A DNA stretch of 64,000 bases from Bacteroidales bacterium (GCA_023229985.1 JALNYF010000001.1:1-64000), one strand, 5' to 3'. Shown: positions 45,666 through 55,087, counted from the stretch's first letter. Program-made: numbers and translations. Notes: generated from the letters alone by a model not told the origin.

Positions 45666-48600
45666 ATTTTTTTATTTTTATTTTCTATTATACAATCATA
45701 AATTTTGTCATCGGGCACATGTTGTTCATATACCAGATTCTTGGGTACGGACGTGCAAAATTGGGCGATAGAGAGCAATTCTTCGTCTTCATCAACCGCC
45801 GTAATGTGTAAGTCCTTTTTTATCAATGCCGCCAATAAGGTACGTTCCCCTTGTCCGCAATGTTTGATTAGCACATTTCCCCTGTTAGGCAACGAAGCGA
45901 CAAATTGTTCGTTCCCTTTTCTATTCTTCAACACAGAACGTGCTTTTTGTGCCACTTCTCTTCCTTTATAGATGTAATTATGCCAAACCAAATCTTGATA
46001 ATAGGCAACATTTTCAACGGTTTGTGACAATTTTTCGTATTCTTCTTTGAACAATTTTCTAAACAAACGAGCCATTTCCAAGGGTTGAATATTCTTTCTA
46101 AAATGAATATCTTCAGAGTTTATTCTTTTTAAGATAGAAACAGTGACACCCCCTTTTCGTAACATAAATTCTGTTTTAGGCAGAACATAGCCGGTACCAT
46201 GAATGACAATGGGCAGTATATCCAGCTGTAGTTGCTGTGCCAACCGAAATGCGCCCTGATGAAATCGCAAAATGGAAAAATCTTCGGAGCGAGTGCCTTC
46301 GGGGAAAATCAGAATGGAATACCCTTTTTCAACCATCTTTTTCAATTTCGAGTAATTTTCTTCCACCCCATCCCCCACAGGAAGGAAATCGGCGTACCGA
46401 ACAATCATACGATAGAACGGCATATTCCACGCCCAACGATTGGTGACAACGATGATTTTGGGCGAGAGCAGCAACGTGTAAAGTAAATCCAAGTGCGATT
46501 GGTGATTGCAAATAATGACGGAGGGTTGATGGAAGCGTTCGTTGTGCGGGTTAATCAGTTTAAACTTAACCTGCAACATCATTTTAGATAGAATGCGGAG
46601 TGTTGCGCATAATAATATATGGTAGAAATTCTTGAGTTTTTCATTTTTATAACCGATGATGTAGAAAAAAGAGGTAAGAATTGTCAATAATACTGATGAA
46701 ATGGCAAAAACGATAAAAGACACAATGGTTTTGAGCAGGTTGAGCAAAGTAATCGGCATCAAACGCAATTTATCTTTTTTGCGGGTCAGCCATCTGAAAA
46801 TGAGTGGAGGAATAATGTATGCCATCATTACAACGGAAATCATTCCCACAATCGTAACCTCAGCCAATGAGCGCATGGCGGGGTGCTTGGCAAAAATCAG
46901 CGTGCCAATTCCAATAAACATGATCAAAGAAGAGAGAATAATGCTGTTTTTGAACTGTGCCAGCATTTTTTTTCCGGTGCGATATTCATACATTACCCCT
47001 TCCGTAACAAAAATGGTGTAATCGTCTCCCTGTCCGAAAATGAATGTTGCCAAGATAATATTCACAATATTAAACTTAACATCAAAAATTCCCATCAATC
47101 CGAGAATCCATATCCACGCCAAGGTAAGGGGAATGAACGACATCAGCGCGATCTCGATTCTGCCGAAAGAGAATAAGAGAAATACCAAAACGATCAATCC
47201 GCAAAAGAAGAGAACATAGTTAAAATCGCCGGACAGAGCCTCCACCATTCGTGAAACGATCGAAGAATCTGTAAAGGCAAAGACATGTTCATTTTGCTGA
47301 TTCAGTCTGTTCTCAATGTCAGCCTTTCGAGATTTATCAACAGATAAAACATTATAAATCATAGATTTATCATTATCTGTCATGACATAGCTTTCAGCTA
47401 AGTTTTGCAAAATAGGTTGAAAATATTCCGGTGGTTGCGGGGAGTACTCTTTTTCAATTATTGCTTTGCAAGGGGAAAAAGCTTCCGCTGTAAAACCGGC
47501 ATTTTGGGCAGCGACCTTCAAATCATCCCAAAATTTTGCGTCTCGCCCCTTCCAAAATTCATTCCATTGTTGCAACCGGCGTTTCTGCATCTCGACAGAA
47601 GGCAAGAAGTCCCCGATGCCACTGCACTTTTTGATAGTGCTATCTGCCAATAATTGAGCAAGTTGTGGCTGTATTGATTCATTATTCTGTAAGGCTTCAT
47701 TAAAAGTATTTCCCTCTGCAACACAATAAATGGTTTGAACCGTGGTATCGGATTCCGCCAATATTTCATCAAAAGCGGCTTTTTGATCAGGTGTCATGTA
47801 GTTGATTTTGTGCATATTCGTTTCAAATGAAGTTTGAAAACTGAAGACAAAAAATACACACGTCAGCAGCAAAATAATGATCACAAACCATGGATGTTTT
47901 TCGGGGGATAAATTGGCAATTTTTCCGAAGGATAATTTGTACGTTTTTTGCACAGATGCAACTCTCTTTTTCCCTAAAAAATGGGGAAGAAAAATGAGTA
48001 CAAAAATGATGGTGCCTATGAGTAATAAGGCGGCAAAGAGTCCCAAATCGCGCATGGCATCGGAACTAATGAAAAGAAGACTCAAAAATGCCCCGACCGT
48101 GGTGAGATTCCCAATCAATAAAGGGTTGACGATATCTTTGATAATCTGTTCTTTATTATCTGTTTTTTTAAAATGGGAAAGAAAATGAATGGGATAATTG
48201 ACGGCAATACCGAAAATGATGGAGGCGGCACCCACAGCAATGATTGAAATGGGATTTTTGAAAAGTACGATGATGCCTAAGGCTATAACTCCGCCAAAAA
48301 GAATGGAACAGCCTATCAATAAGATACTTCTGAAACTTCTATAGTAGAAAATTAGCAATCCGATGATCAGGACAAGTGCCAACAATACGGCAATGAAACT
48401 GTCTTTTTTTATTTGTTGCGAATTGGTCAGCGATACCAATGATGCCCCGAAAGGGCTCATGTCCACTTTCCCGTTCATTGTTTTTTCAGCAGTAGCAATC
48501 GCTTTCTCTATATGGTCAATCAGTATGGCATTATTAGATGTTTCGCTTACAGGATATTGAGAAGTCACCACTACGATGGCTTCATCACCCGTTTTATTAA

Positions 48601-49222
48601 AGATATAGCCATTTTCTTCATGATATTGGTCGTTGAGTTGAAAATTGCTCAAATTTTTCAAAATATCGGAAGAAAAGAAAAGCGGGTCGGAGAGAATGAC
48701 GGTTTGCATGCTGCCGATAGGGGAAGCCAGAATACTTTTATCAATTTCAAGTTGTCGGGCAATATGCTCTTTTGTCAACAGTGTGTCCATACGCCGGTAA
48801 TCTTGTTCAGTCAGGAAATAGGGCATATTTTGCACGATAAAATTGGTAATTTCTCCAATTTGTTGTTCATTTACTTCGTAAAGAATATCTTTGATAAGAT
48901 GTGCAGTATCGTTGGTATTGAGTTGTGTGACCAAGCTATCGACTGCATTTGTAAGTAATTCGTAATCAACTTCTTGAGCGGTATTGTCTGGCGTATTTTC
49001 TTTAATATTAATGACGATACGGTTAGAAGCTCCAATATGTTGATAGGCGTAGCTAACTCGTTTATTATCATCATTTTGAGGGAAGAAGCTGCTAATATCT
49101 TCCACGAAATCGAGTTTTGTAATTCCCCAAGCTCCGCTTCCAACCAGCAACAGTAAAAAGAGCCATAGGAGGAGTGGCTTTTTTTCGAAGAAATGGTAAA
49201 TGGAAACGAAGAAATGACGCAT
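45662..49222 (-). CDS. RND/MMPL exporter fused to a PlsC acyltransferase and a Rossmann-type domain
   Basis: The 1186-residue protein has an MMPL/RND-type exporter module (~1-840, two 6-TM repeats with large periplasmic loops; FVEDISSFFPQND start). Next is a lysophosphatidate-type acyltransferase (~885-1050) with NHQSHLDLLYT (His-x4-Asp), FPVGDG and IFPEGTRSED. A C-terminal ~130-residue domain carries IKHCGQGERTLL and TAVDEDEEL, resembling the SAM-binding half of a methyltransferase but truncated. The exporter is inferred to move the acylated polyene from the inner to the outer membrane; known APE clusters have exporter and acyltransferase as separate proteins or partial fusions. Confidence 0.85.
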   Translation of the reverse strand: MRHFFVSIYHFFEKKPLLLWLFLLLLVGSGAWGITKLDFVEDISSFFPQNDDNKRVSYAYQHIGASNRIVINIKENTPDNTAQEVDYELLTNAVDSLVTQLNTNDTAHLIKDILYEVNEQQIGEITNFIVQNMPYFLTEQDYRRMDTLLTKEHIARQLEIDKSILASPIGSMQTVILSDPLFFSSDILKNLSNFQLNDQYHEENGYIFNKTGDEAIVVVTSQYPVSETSNNAILIDHIEKAIATAEKTMNGKVDMSPFGASLVSLTNSQQIKKDSFIAVLLALVLIIGLLIFYYRSFRSILLIGCSILFGGVIALGIIVLFKNPISIIAVGAASIIFGIAVNYPIHFLSHFKKTDNKEQIIKDIVNPLLIGNLTTVGAFLSLLFISSDAMRDLGLFAALLLIGTIIFVLIFLPHFLGKKRVASVQKTYKLSFGKIANLSPEKHPWFVIIILLLTCVFFVFSFQTSFETNMHKINYMTPDQKAAFDEILAESDTTVQTIYCVAEGNTFNEALQNNESIQPQLAQLLADSTIKKCSGIGDFLPSVEMQKRRLQQWNEFWKGRDAKFWDDLKVAAQNAGFTAEAFSPCKAIIEKEYSPQPPEYFQPILQNLAESYVMTDNDKSMIYNVLSVDKSRKADIENRLNQQNEHVFAFTDSSIVSRMVEALSGDFNYVLFFCGLIVLVFLLFSFGRIEIALMSFIPLTLAWIWILGLMGIFDVKFNIVNIILATFIFGQGDDYTIFVTEGVMYEYRTGKKMLAQFKNSIILSSLIMFIGIGTLIFAKHPAMRSLAEVTIVGMISVVMMAYIIPPLIFRWLTRKKDKLRLMPITLLNLLKTIVSFIVFAISSVLLTILTSFFYIIGYKNEKLKNFYHILLCATLRILSKMMLQVKFKLINPHNERFHQPSVIICNHQSHLDLLYTLLLSPKIIVVTNRWAWNMPFYRMIVRYADFLPVGDGVEENYSKLKKMVEKGYSILIFPEGTRSEDFSILRFHQGAFRLAQQLQLDILPIVIHGTGYVLPKTEFMLRKGGVTVSILKRINSEDIHFRKNIQPLEMARLFRKLFKEEYEKLSQTVENVAYYQDLVWHNYIYKGREVAQKARSVLKNRKGNEQFVASLPNRGNVLIKHCGQGERTLLAALIKKDLHITAVDEDEELLSIAQFCTSVPKNLVYEQHVPDDKIYDCIIENKNKKI

Positions 49223-50002
49223 TTATGAATTGATTTTAAATAATTTACGAAAAATCATAGATGGATAGCCATAAAAAATGGCGATGAGGCAGAGGATTGT
49301 ATTCAACAGAGAGATGCGGAAGAAGTCGGCTCCGGGTCTGAAATGGGAGACACGTTCGGACAATGGCGGGTAGTAAACGTTGATGGGAACGGGCAGGATT
49401 TTGATATTTCGCCAAGCGCAGCGAACCAATATTTCCAATTCCGTTTCGTAGCGGTTGGTAAGAAAGTTCATATTTCCCATTTTTTTCAAAGGATAAACTC
49501 TGAATCCGGATTGTGTATCGGGTAGAAAGTGTGCAGTTTGCAGCGCAAACCAAAAATTGGAAAAGCGGTTGGCAAAAGTATTTTTTTGTGGCATATTTTC
49601 GTGTTTCATTCCGCGGCTGCCCACCAATAAGGAATGGGGCTGTTTTTCAATTGCCGTTACAAAGTTCTCAATGTCGGCAGCTTGATGTTGTCCGTCGGAA
49701 TCCATGGTGATGGCGTAATCAAAACCTTGTTGGATGGCTTCGCGGAACGCCATTTTCAAAGCATAACCTTTGCCACGATTCGGATAATATTTGATGGCTG
49801 TAATACGGGAACCGAATTCATTCAGAATGATGGCGGAAGTATCGGTAGACCCATCATCTACCACTATCAGATGGTCGGTAACGGACAGTACGGAATCAAT
49901 GACCTCTTTCAACGAGCGGGAGTTGTTGTAGGTTGGAATGACAACGCAGATTCGCAATTCGTGCATAATTTGTAAAAAATCATTACTCATTTCCAATATC
50001 AT
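49223..50002 (-). CDS. Family 2 glycosyltransferase
   Basis: The 259-residue GT-A enzyme has CVVIPTYNNSRSLKEVI, the nucleotide-sugar block LIVVDDGSTDTS, YYPNRGKGYALK and the metal-binding DSDGQHQ. It resembles dolichol/undecaprenyl-phosphate sugar transferases but ends after one hydrophobic segment. It may glycosylate a lipid acceptor of the polyene. Its start overlaps the upstream dehydratase gene by 20 bases; a second in-frame ATG at 49990 would cut the overlap to eight. It directly abuts the exporter gene. Confidence 0.88.
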   Translation of the reverse strand: MILEMSNDFLQIMHELRICVVIPTYNNSRSLKEVIDSVLSVTDHLIVVDDGSTDTSAIILNEFGSRITAIKYYPNRGKGYALKMAFREAIQQGFDYAITMDSDGQHQAADIENFVTAIEKQPHSLLVGSRGMKHENMPQKNTFANRFSNFWFALQTAHFLPDTQSGFRVYPLKKMGNMNFLTNRYETELEILVRCAWRNIKILPVPINVYYPPLSERVSHFRPGADFFRISLLNTILCLIAIFYGYPSMIFRKLFKINS

Positions 50003-50360
50003 TTAGTTCCAGATTCATTTTGCAAAATTGCACATCTTCGCAGAAAATGGTTGATTTGACCAATAAAAGCCCATTTGATGCTTCAAAAGAGAGTTGACAA
50101 TCAACGATAGGATATTCATGGGGTTTCAGGAGTTTGGTAAATTTAATATTTTTAGCTTTGGTGATTCGGAGTGGGCGTTCATAAAATGTTTCCGACAATT
50201 CACAGCAGAGTTGTACCAAACATACTCCGGGTGTAATCGGATTGGAGGGGAAATGACCTTCATAAATAGCAAAATCGGGGTTGAGTTTTACCTTAAATGT
50301 TACAACGTCCGCTGCGGGAGTATCGCATGAAAGAATAGAAAATAGACGATTAATCAGCAT
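49983..50360 (-). CDS. Hotdog-fold 3-hydroxyacyl-ACP dehydratase (FabZ/ApeI-like)
   Basis: The 125-residue protein has the FabZ/FabA active-site helix IYEGHFPSNPITPGV with the catalytic His36 and the following CLVQLCCELS. It removes water from 3-hydroxyacyl-ACP to build the trans double bonds of the polyene. It is one of two different dehydratase-type proteins in the operon, as in aryl polyene loci, which carry an ApeI and an ApeP. It overlaps the glycosyltransferase start. Confidence 0.85.
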   Translation of the reverse strand: MLINRLFSILSCDTPAADVVTFKVKLNPDFAIYEGHFPSNPITPGVCLVQLCCELSETFYERPLRITKAKNIKFTKLLKPHEYPIVDCQLSFEASNGLLLVKSTIFCEDVQFCKMNLELNDIGNE

Positions 50361-50365
50361 TTTGA

Positions 50366-50728
50366 CTATTTTAAAACAATAAGAATTGCTCCGACAATAG
50401 CGAAGATAATCCCTATCCAGCGTGTAATCGGAATTACTTCATGAAGTAGAAACTGAGCCGCAAACATTCCGATGATGTATCCGAAGAAAACAAGTGAATA
50501 GGCGAGGCTGAAGTCATTGTTTCTCAGAATATACATCCACAATATCCACGCGGAAAAAGCCAATATCCCCGAAGCGGCAAATTGCCATGTGGTCAGTACA
50601 TTTTTAAAATAATCTATTGACCAGGAAAATTTTCCAAATAAGATAACGGATTTTTGTAGAAGCAATTGAGCTCCTACCAGGAATAAAGATTGTAATAAAA
50701 CCAAAGGTATTAGGACAGGTAATTTCAT
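50366..50728 (-). CDS. SMR/EmrE-like four-helix membrane protein
   Basis: The 120-residue hydrophobic protein has four predicted helices of the small multidrug resistance or ArnF flippase-subunit type, including WILWMYILRNNDFSLAYSL and the C-terminal WIGIIFAIVGAILIVLK. The family moves small molecules or flips undecaprenyl-linked sugars across the inner membrane. Its place between the chain-length-factor and dehydratase genes suggests it handles a lipid or glycolipid intermediate. It overlaps the upstream gene by four bases. Confidence 0.75.
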   Translation of the reverse strand: MKLPVLIPLVLLQSLFLVGAQLLLQKSVILFGKFSWSIDYFKNVLTTWQFAASGILAFSAWILWMYILRNNDFSLAYSLVFFGYIIGMFAAQFLLHEVIPITRWIGIIFAIVGAILIVLK

Positions 50729-51786
50729 ATTTTTGATAATAACATTAATGAATGATCTTTATTTTGGAAATGGTTATACACCAAAACGTGGCTTATGTTT
50801 GTGGAGCGGGCAACGGAGTTATAGAGCAGGTGTGGTGGAATAAGATTGTTTTTCAGGCACATGGAGGCGGTGTAGGCTCCGAAAGAGGAGGCACTATACG
50901 ATTCTCCAAAGACATGTTTATACCAAACGACCGGAATATTGGGGAAACAATTTTGCGAAATTTGATGATAAACCGCATCATTCTCAATATCTCCGTTCAA
51001 TCCCATCACTACCGCATCGATTTCGCCGAGTGCTATCCCGTTTTTTATTAGCATGTTTTCCATTCTTGACCGAATTTCGGTGATGGATGGTGCATACATC
51101 AATTCAATATCATTCAGTTGGCACAAAGCATCTTGATTCGGAGAATCTGTTAGTAGTAATGCTAATGAGCAACTTCCTGAGATAGAACCAATGGTGTCAG
51201 CTTTTTTTAAAGAATCAATCGTAAATGGATCTTTTTTCCAATAGCCGAGTTTCCCCAGCATGTTAAAATAGTCGGGTGTCATTTCGTCGTGGCCGCCTAC
51301 TAATGCGGAATGAATATCGCCTACTTTCATTTGCACAAAGGCGTCTAACAAACTGCTTTCGAAGGAGGTTCCTCTGTGGGAGTAGGTGCTGTTGTAGCCG
51401 TGACATTTCAGGTAAAGGGCTATTTGTGAGCTGATAGTATTATGGGTGGACTGCATAAAGGCAGTAGGGGGCAGGCAATCTTCGTTATTATCAATAATGG
51501 CGTGGAGGAATTTTTCTGTATTGTCGATACACCCCAGACCGGTTCCCGAAATGATGGCATCTACATTTTCGAAGTGACTCCTATGAAGAACATCTAAGGA
51601 GGTGGTGATGGCGCGTTTCATTAATTTGCCCATTCTTCTGGCTTCCATTGGTGAAAGAAAACGTTTGTAATCAGGTTCGATAGATTCGTTGAAAATATTT
51701 TGTGGAACATGCGGGTTGCTAAACCATTGGTCTGACAACGGTTCTTGGAGTGAGATTTGAGAAATAGCCTGAATGAATGTTTTCAT
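50725..51786 (-). CDS. Ketosynthase-like chain-length factor without active-site Cys
   Basis: The 353-residue protein has the thiolase fold of FabB/F-type enzymes (STHNTISSQIALYL, SALVGGHDEM), but the position of the active-site Cys, normally TVSTACSS, reads TYSHRGTS with Gly139. It is thus catalytically dead and best read as a chain-length factor, the partner of an active ketosynthase, here the adjacent 51791 gene four bases upstream (an ApeO/ApeC-like pair). A small C-terminal motif FGESYSASSFGAYTAS replaces the usual His block. Confidence 0.82.
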   Translation of the reverse strand: MKTFIQAISQISLQEPLSDQWFSNPHVPQNIFNESIEPDYKRFLSPMEARRMGKLMKRAITTSLDVLHRSHFENVDAIISGTGLGCIDNTEKFLHAIIDNNEDCLPPTAFMQSTHNTISSQIALYLKCHGYNSTYSHRGTSFESSLLDAFVQMKVGDIHSALVGGHDEMTPDYFNMLGKLGYWKKDPFTIDSLKKADTIGSISGSCSLALLLTDSPNQDALCQLNDIELMYAPSITEIRSRMENMLIKNGIALGEIDAVVMGLNGDIENDAVYHQISQNCFPNIPVVWYKHVFGESYSASSFGAYTASMCLKNNLIPPHLLYNSVARSTNISHVLVYNHFQNKDHSLMLLSKI

Positions 51787-51790
51787 AGTA

Positions 51791-52993
51791 TTATATTTTT
51801 GAAAAGATGCATGAAGAATCGTTACCGCCGAAACCGAAAGAGTTGGTTAAGATATGGTCAAGGGTAACGTTAGTGACGACATTTTTCACCGGTTCAAAGG
51901 AGAGAGATGGGATTTTTTCGCTAAAATTCAAGTTTGCAGGAATAAAATTTTTCACCATTGCGAGGATTGAGATGACACATTCCAAGCTTCCGGAGGCGCT
52001 GGTGGTGTGACCGGTATAAGATTTGGTAGAAGATATGGGAGGAATGTTATTCCCGAAGACGCGCATGATGGCATTTCCTTCGCTTTCGTCATTACTTTCC
52101 GTGCCCGTGCCGTGTGCATTGATGTAGTCGATATCAGATGGTTGCAGTTGTGCCGATTTCAAGGCGTCGGTCATGGATAAATAGGCACCTTCCCCGTCCG
52201 GAGATGAAGCGGTTTGGTGGTAAGCATCGCAGCAGTTGGCGTAGCCCGACAGCCGGCAGATCGGTTTGACGTGTCGTTCGGTCGCTGATGTTTCTGTTTC
52301 CAGCACCAAAAAGGCGGCTCCTTCCCCAAGATTAAGACCTTGCCGGTTTTTATCAAATGGCTTGCACAACTCTGGATCAAGAATCATCAGTGAATGGAAT
52401 CCGTCGAGGTGAAATTTGCTCAGGCACTCGCTACCGCCCACGATGGCGGCATCTACGCAACCGGACTTAATCAGATTTGCCCCCAAGATGACAGAATTGA
52501 CGGCTGACGAACAGGCAGTGGAAATAGTGGTCATCATATCAAATTTTCCCGTATATTCCATTGCCATCATTTCGCAACAAGCTCCGCAGTCGTGCAGGGC
52601 GATGTACTCGGTTTTATAATCTGAATGGATATCTAAAAAATCAATATAATATTGTTCGCTTTTTTCCATGCCCCCTACTGTTGTGCCGGCGATAAACGCG
52701 ATTCGTTTTGGACGATTTTGCAAAATATCGGCACTACGTAGAGCTTCATGAAGCGCGGCGCGCCCCAATAGGGAAGTCCGTGTAATCGACAAATTCTTAT
52801 CGACATGAAGTAATTCCCGCAACTCATCATCGCTATATGGAACTTCGCCGACGGGTAAATCTGTAAACTTTGTGTTCAAATATTTCATTTTGCCCACAAA
52901 CGTTTTCCCCTTCAACAGTGCCTGTTCCGTTTTTTCGACGCCCCAGCCCAGTGCGGAAATGACCCCCAATCCTGTAACGACAATTTTATTCAT
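51791..52993 (-). CDS. Beta-ketoacyl-ACP synthase (FabF-type), probable partner of the chain-length factor
   Basis: The 400-residue enzyme has the full Cys-His-His set: TTISTACSSAVNSV (Cys161), INAHGTGTESND and TKSYTGHTTSASG. It performs decarboxylative Claisen condensation of malonyl-ACP with the growing polyene. Its pairing with the Cys-less neighbour mirrors type II polyketide systems and the KS/CLF pair of aryl polyene synthases. Its start directly follows the ACP gene. Confidence 0.92.
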   Translation of the reverse strand: MNKIVVTGLGVISALGWGVEKTEQALLKGKTFVGKMKYLNTKFTDLPVGEVPYSDDELRELLHVDKNLSITRTSLLGRAALHEALRSADILQNRPKRIAFIAGTTVGGMEKSEQYYIDFLDIHSDYKTEYIALHDCGACCEMMAMEYTGKFDMMTTISTACSSAVNSVILGANLIKSGCVDAAIVGGSECLSKFHLDGFHSLMILDPELCKPFDKNRQGLNLGEGAAFLVLETETSATERHVKPICRLSGYANCCDAYHQTASSPDGEGAYLSMTDALKSAQLQPSDIDYINAHGTGTESNDESEGNAIMRVFGNNIPPISSTKSYTGHTTSASGSLECVISILAMVKNFIPANLNFSEKIPSLSFEPVKNVVTNVTLDHILTNSFGFGGNDSSCIFSKI

Positions 52994-53251
52994 TTATTTG
53001 GTTCTGTGTGCTTGGATATACTCTGCCATAATGCGAACCGATTTAAAAATCTCTCTTCCCTCGGACGCATTTGCCAACTTAATACCGTAGTTTTTTTCCA
53101 TCATAACGATAAGTTCTAAAGCATCAATTGAATCCAACCCTAATCCTTCTCCAAACAAAGGAGCATTTTCATCAATATCCTCAGGTTTCATACCTTCTAA
53201 ATTGAGGACTTCAATAATTTGTTTCTTTAATTCTTCAATTAATTGTTCCAT
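52994..53251 (-). CDS. Acyl carrier protein 2
   Basis: The 85-residue acidic protein has the phosphopantetheine attachment motif GLDSIDALELIV with Ser41 and the helical FabD-like fold order. It abuts the ketosynthase gene without a gap, so it is the likely partner of the KS/CLF pair. With the ACP at 57964 it gives two dedicated carriers, as in aryl polyene systems. Confidence 0.95.
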   Translation of the reverse strand: MEQLIEELKKQIIEVLNLEGMKPEDIDENAPLFGEGLGLDSIDALELIVMMEKNYGIKLANASEGREIFKSVRIMAEYIQAHRTK

Positions 53252-53254
53252 AGT

Positions 53255-53884
53255 TTAATAATATATTTGATTAATATTTGTTTCATTCAATTCTATAATA
53301 CTTTTGTCGGGGTGGGTGGTAATTACCATCATCATCACATCGCAATTCTCTTCATAATAATCTATCCAACCACATAAAGCATATTCAATTTGCGGATTTA
53401 CCTCAAAAGTTTTAATAACATTTGTTATAAAAGATGGTGTGTTAAATAGTTGCTCAATATAAAAAGATGTTTCTCCCTGAATCTTATATTTAATTGCCAA
53501 TTCTCCAATTACAATATTTGGCAGAGTATAGACAAAAACCGAAGGGCTGGGGAAATAATTATTCTCGTTTTGTATCGTGGCTTGATACTCGGTATCGTCA
53601 TCTAACGAAGATACGCTGTTCATTCCGATAATTGCCCAGTTGGTTTTAATTTCATCGGGCTTGACCATAAAATTCTGCATGATCGGTTCGGCAGCCAAAA
53701 TGCCCGATTTACACAATTTGTCCATTTTGAAAAACTTGGGATAGTTCATATTCAATGCTCTATAAATGTCGTGTAACCATAGATCCTGACTTTCCGGATT
53801 GCGCAACAGCATCTTGTCTCCGTTGACGCAGAACTCGGTTGGGGTTATTTTTGAATAAGAAGCTATATGATAAGTTTTCATCAT
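53255..53884 (-). CDS. Degenerate ketosynthase-like protein, thiolase N-terminal fold
   Basis: The 209-residue protein is not in a well-recognised family, but segments resemble the beta-ketoacyl synthase N domain: WAIIGMNSVSSL, FPSPSVFVYTLPNIVIGEL and YKIQGETSFYIEQL (where active KSs have GPS..T..ACSSG), then YALCGWIDYYEE. No catalytic Cys or His pair is present, and it is half the usual length. It may be a regulatory or scaffolding subunit for a full KS such as the one at 53894. It lies three bases before ACP2. Confidence 0.6.
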   Translation of the reverse strand: MMKTYHIASYSKITPTEFCVNGDKMLLRNPESQDLWLHDIYRALNMNYPKFFKMDKLCKSGILAAEPIMQNFMVKPDEIKTNWAIIGMNSVSSLDDDTEYQATIQNENNYFPSPSVFVYTLPNIVIGELAIKYKIQGETSFYIEQLFNTPSFITNVIKTFEVNPQIEYALCGWIDYYEENCDVMMMVITTHPDKSIIELNETNINQIYY

Positions 53885-53893
53885 TGGATTTTC

Positions 53894-55087
53894 TTAATGT
53901 CTCATTGTAATTGCTATGGCTGCATTTCCGCCGCCGAAGCCGGAAATCATCTTCAAAAAGGCATCTTTTTTGGAACAGTCTTCTTTTCCGTCTGCCACAT
54001 GAATTTTTTGCGCGGTTCCCGGAACATCACAGCCTAACGTTTTGATAATATGATGATTTTGAAGAGCCAGCGTGGAAATAATCACCTCTAAAACACCGGC
54101 AGCTCCCAGGGTATGCCCGAAATAGGATTTTAAACTATTGACGGGGAGGTGTGACAGCGCGGCGCGGTGAAGGGCAATAGATTCCATATCGTCGTTGTAA
54201 AGGGTTGCCGTGCCGTGCGCATTGACGAAGGCAAGTCGTTCGAGATTTAGATTTTTCGTTGCTTGCATGATGGCGCGATATTGTCCTTCGGCAGTACGTG
54301 AAGGACCTGAAATGTGGTTGGCATCATTGCAGATAGCACCTGCATGAAAGCTAATGACGTCAGAAGGAGCAGATGTATTCGAAGTATAGGTTGATTCATA
54401 AATGATGGTGGCAGCCGCTTCCCCCAGATTCAATCCGCAACGTTCCGCGTCGAAAGGCTTACATCTTTCCGGCGACAATGCTTTGAAAGATTGAAATCCC
54501 GAAATGATGAATTTGGAAAGTACTTCCGCTCCAACGACTACGACATAATGATAAGTGCGATGACCATCTGATTTCTCGGCTATCGTTTCACCACTGGGAT
54601 GATACAAAAAACGCTCGGCTGCAATTTGAGCGGCACAGCCCGAAATACAGGCATTGCTGACTACCAAAGGTTCATTGGGATTATTAAAAAAACGACTTAT
54701 TAGTTGTGCAGAACGCCACAAATAGAGTCGTTCTTTTTCAAAACCGCGGAGGTCTTCCAATAAATCGACATTTCCTTTCGTAGTGGAAAGGATGAACAAT
54801 ACGTCCGGTGAGGCAAGGTCAATAGAGGTTTGGGCAACTGCTCCTTGAACGGAGAGAATTGCCATTTTTTCGAATCGCGTATAGATCGTTGTGTCTGTAT
54901 GTGGCAAAGCAGAAAAATAATCCTCTATTTTTTCATCGTTCATTAAGGACGCACAGAATGGGCCCGGCAGTCCGAACTTTGATGAATAGATTGTCAAGTC
55001 CGACTTCCCGGCACAGACCGCCTGATAGTTTTCGGAGGAAGAAAAGCCAAGGGGAGAAACAATATTATGTGATAACATATTCATCAT
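53894..55087 (-). CDS. Beta-ketoacyl-ACP synthase (FabF-type), second of three
   Basis: The ~397-residue enzyme has Cys in SNACISGCAAQ and His residues in FVNAHGTATLYND and LKSYFGHTLGAAG, so it is catalytically complete. The start is set at 55087 because ATGATG overlaps the thioesterase TGA, a typical coupling arrangement; the frame extends to 55138 but would overlap that gene by 55 bases. The C terminus GFGGGNAAIAI is typical. It probably carries out a chain-initiation or elongation step. Confidence 0.88.
   Translation of the reverse strand: MMNMLSHNIVSPLGFSSSENYQAVCAGKSDLTIYSSKFGLPGPFCASLMNDEKIEDYFSALPHTDTTIYTRFEKMAILSVQGAVAQTSIDLASPDVLFILSTTKGNVDLLEDLRGFEKERLYLWRSAQLISRFFNNPNEPLVVSNACISGCAAQIAAERFLYHPSGETIAEKSDGHRTYHYVVVVGAEVLSKFIISGFQSFKALSPERCKPFDAERCGLNLGEAAATIIYESTYTSNTSAPSDVISFHAGAICNDANHISGPSRTAEGQYRAIMQATKNLNLERLAFVNAHGTATLYNDDMESIALHRAALSHLPVNSLKSYFGHTLGAAGVLEVIISTLALQNHHIIKTLGCDVPGTAQKIHVADGKEDCSKKDAFLKMISGFGGGNAAIAITMRH

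Noticed and set aside
48512..48958. 148-residue plus-strand open frame
   Set aside because: It is antisense to the exporter gene, whose domains are clear.
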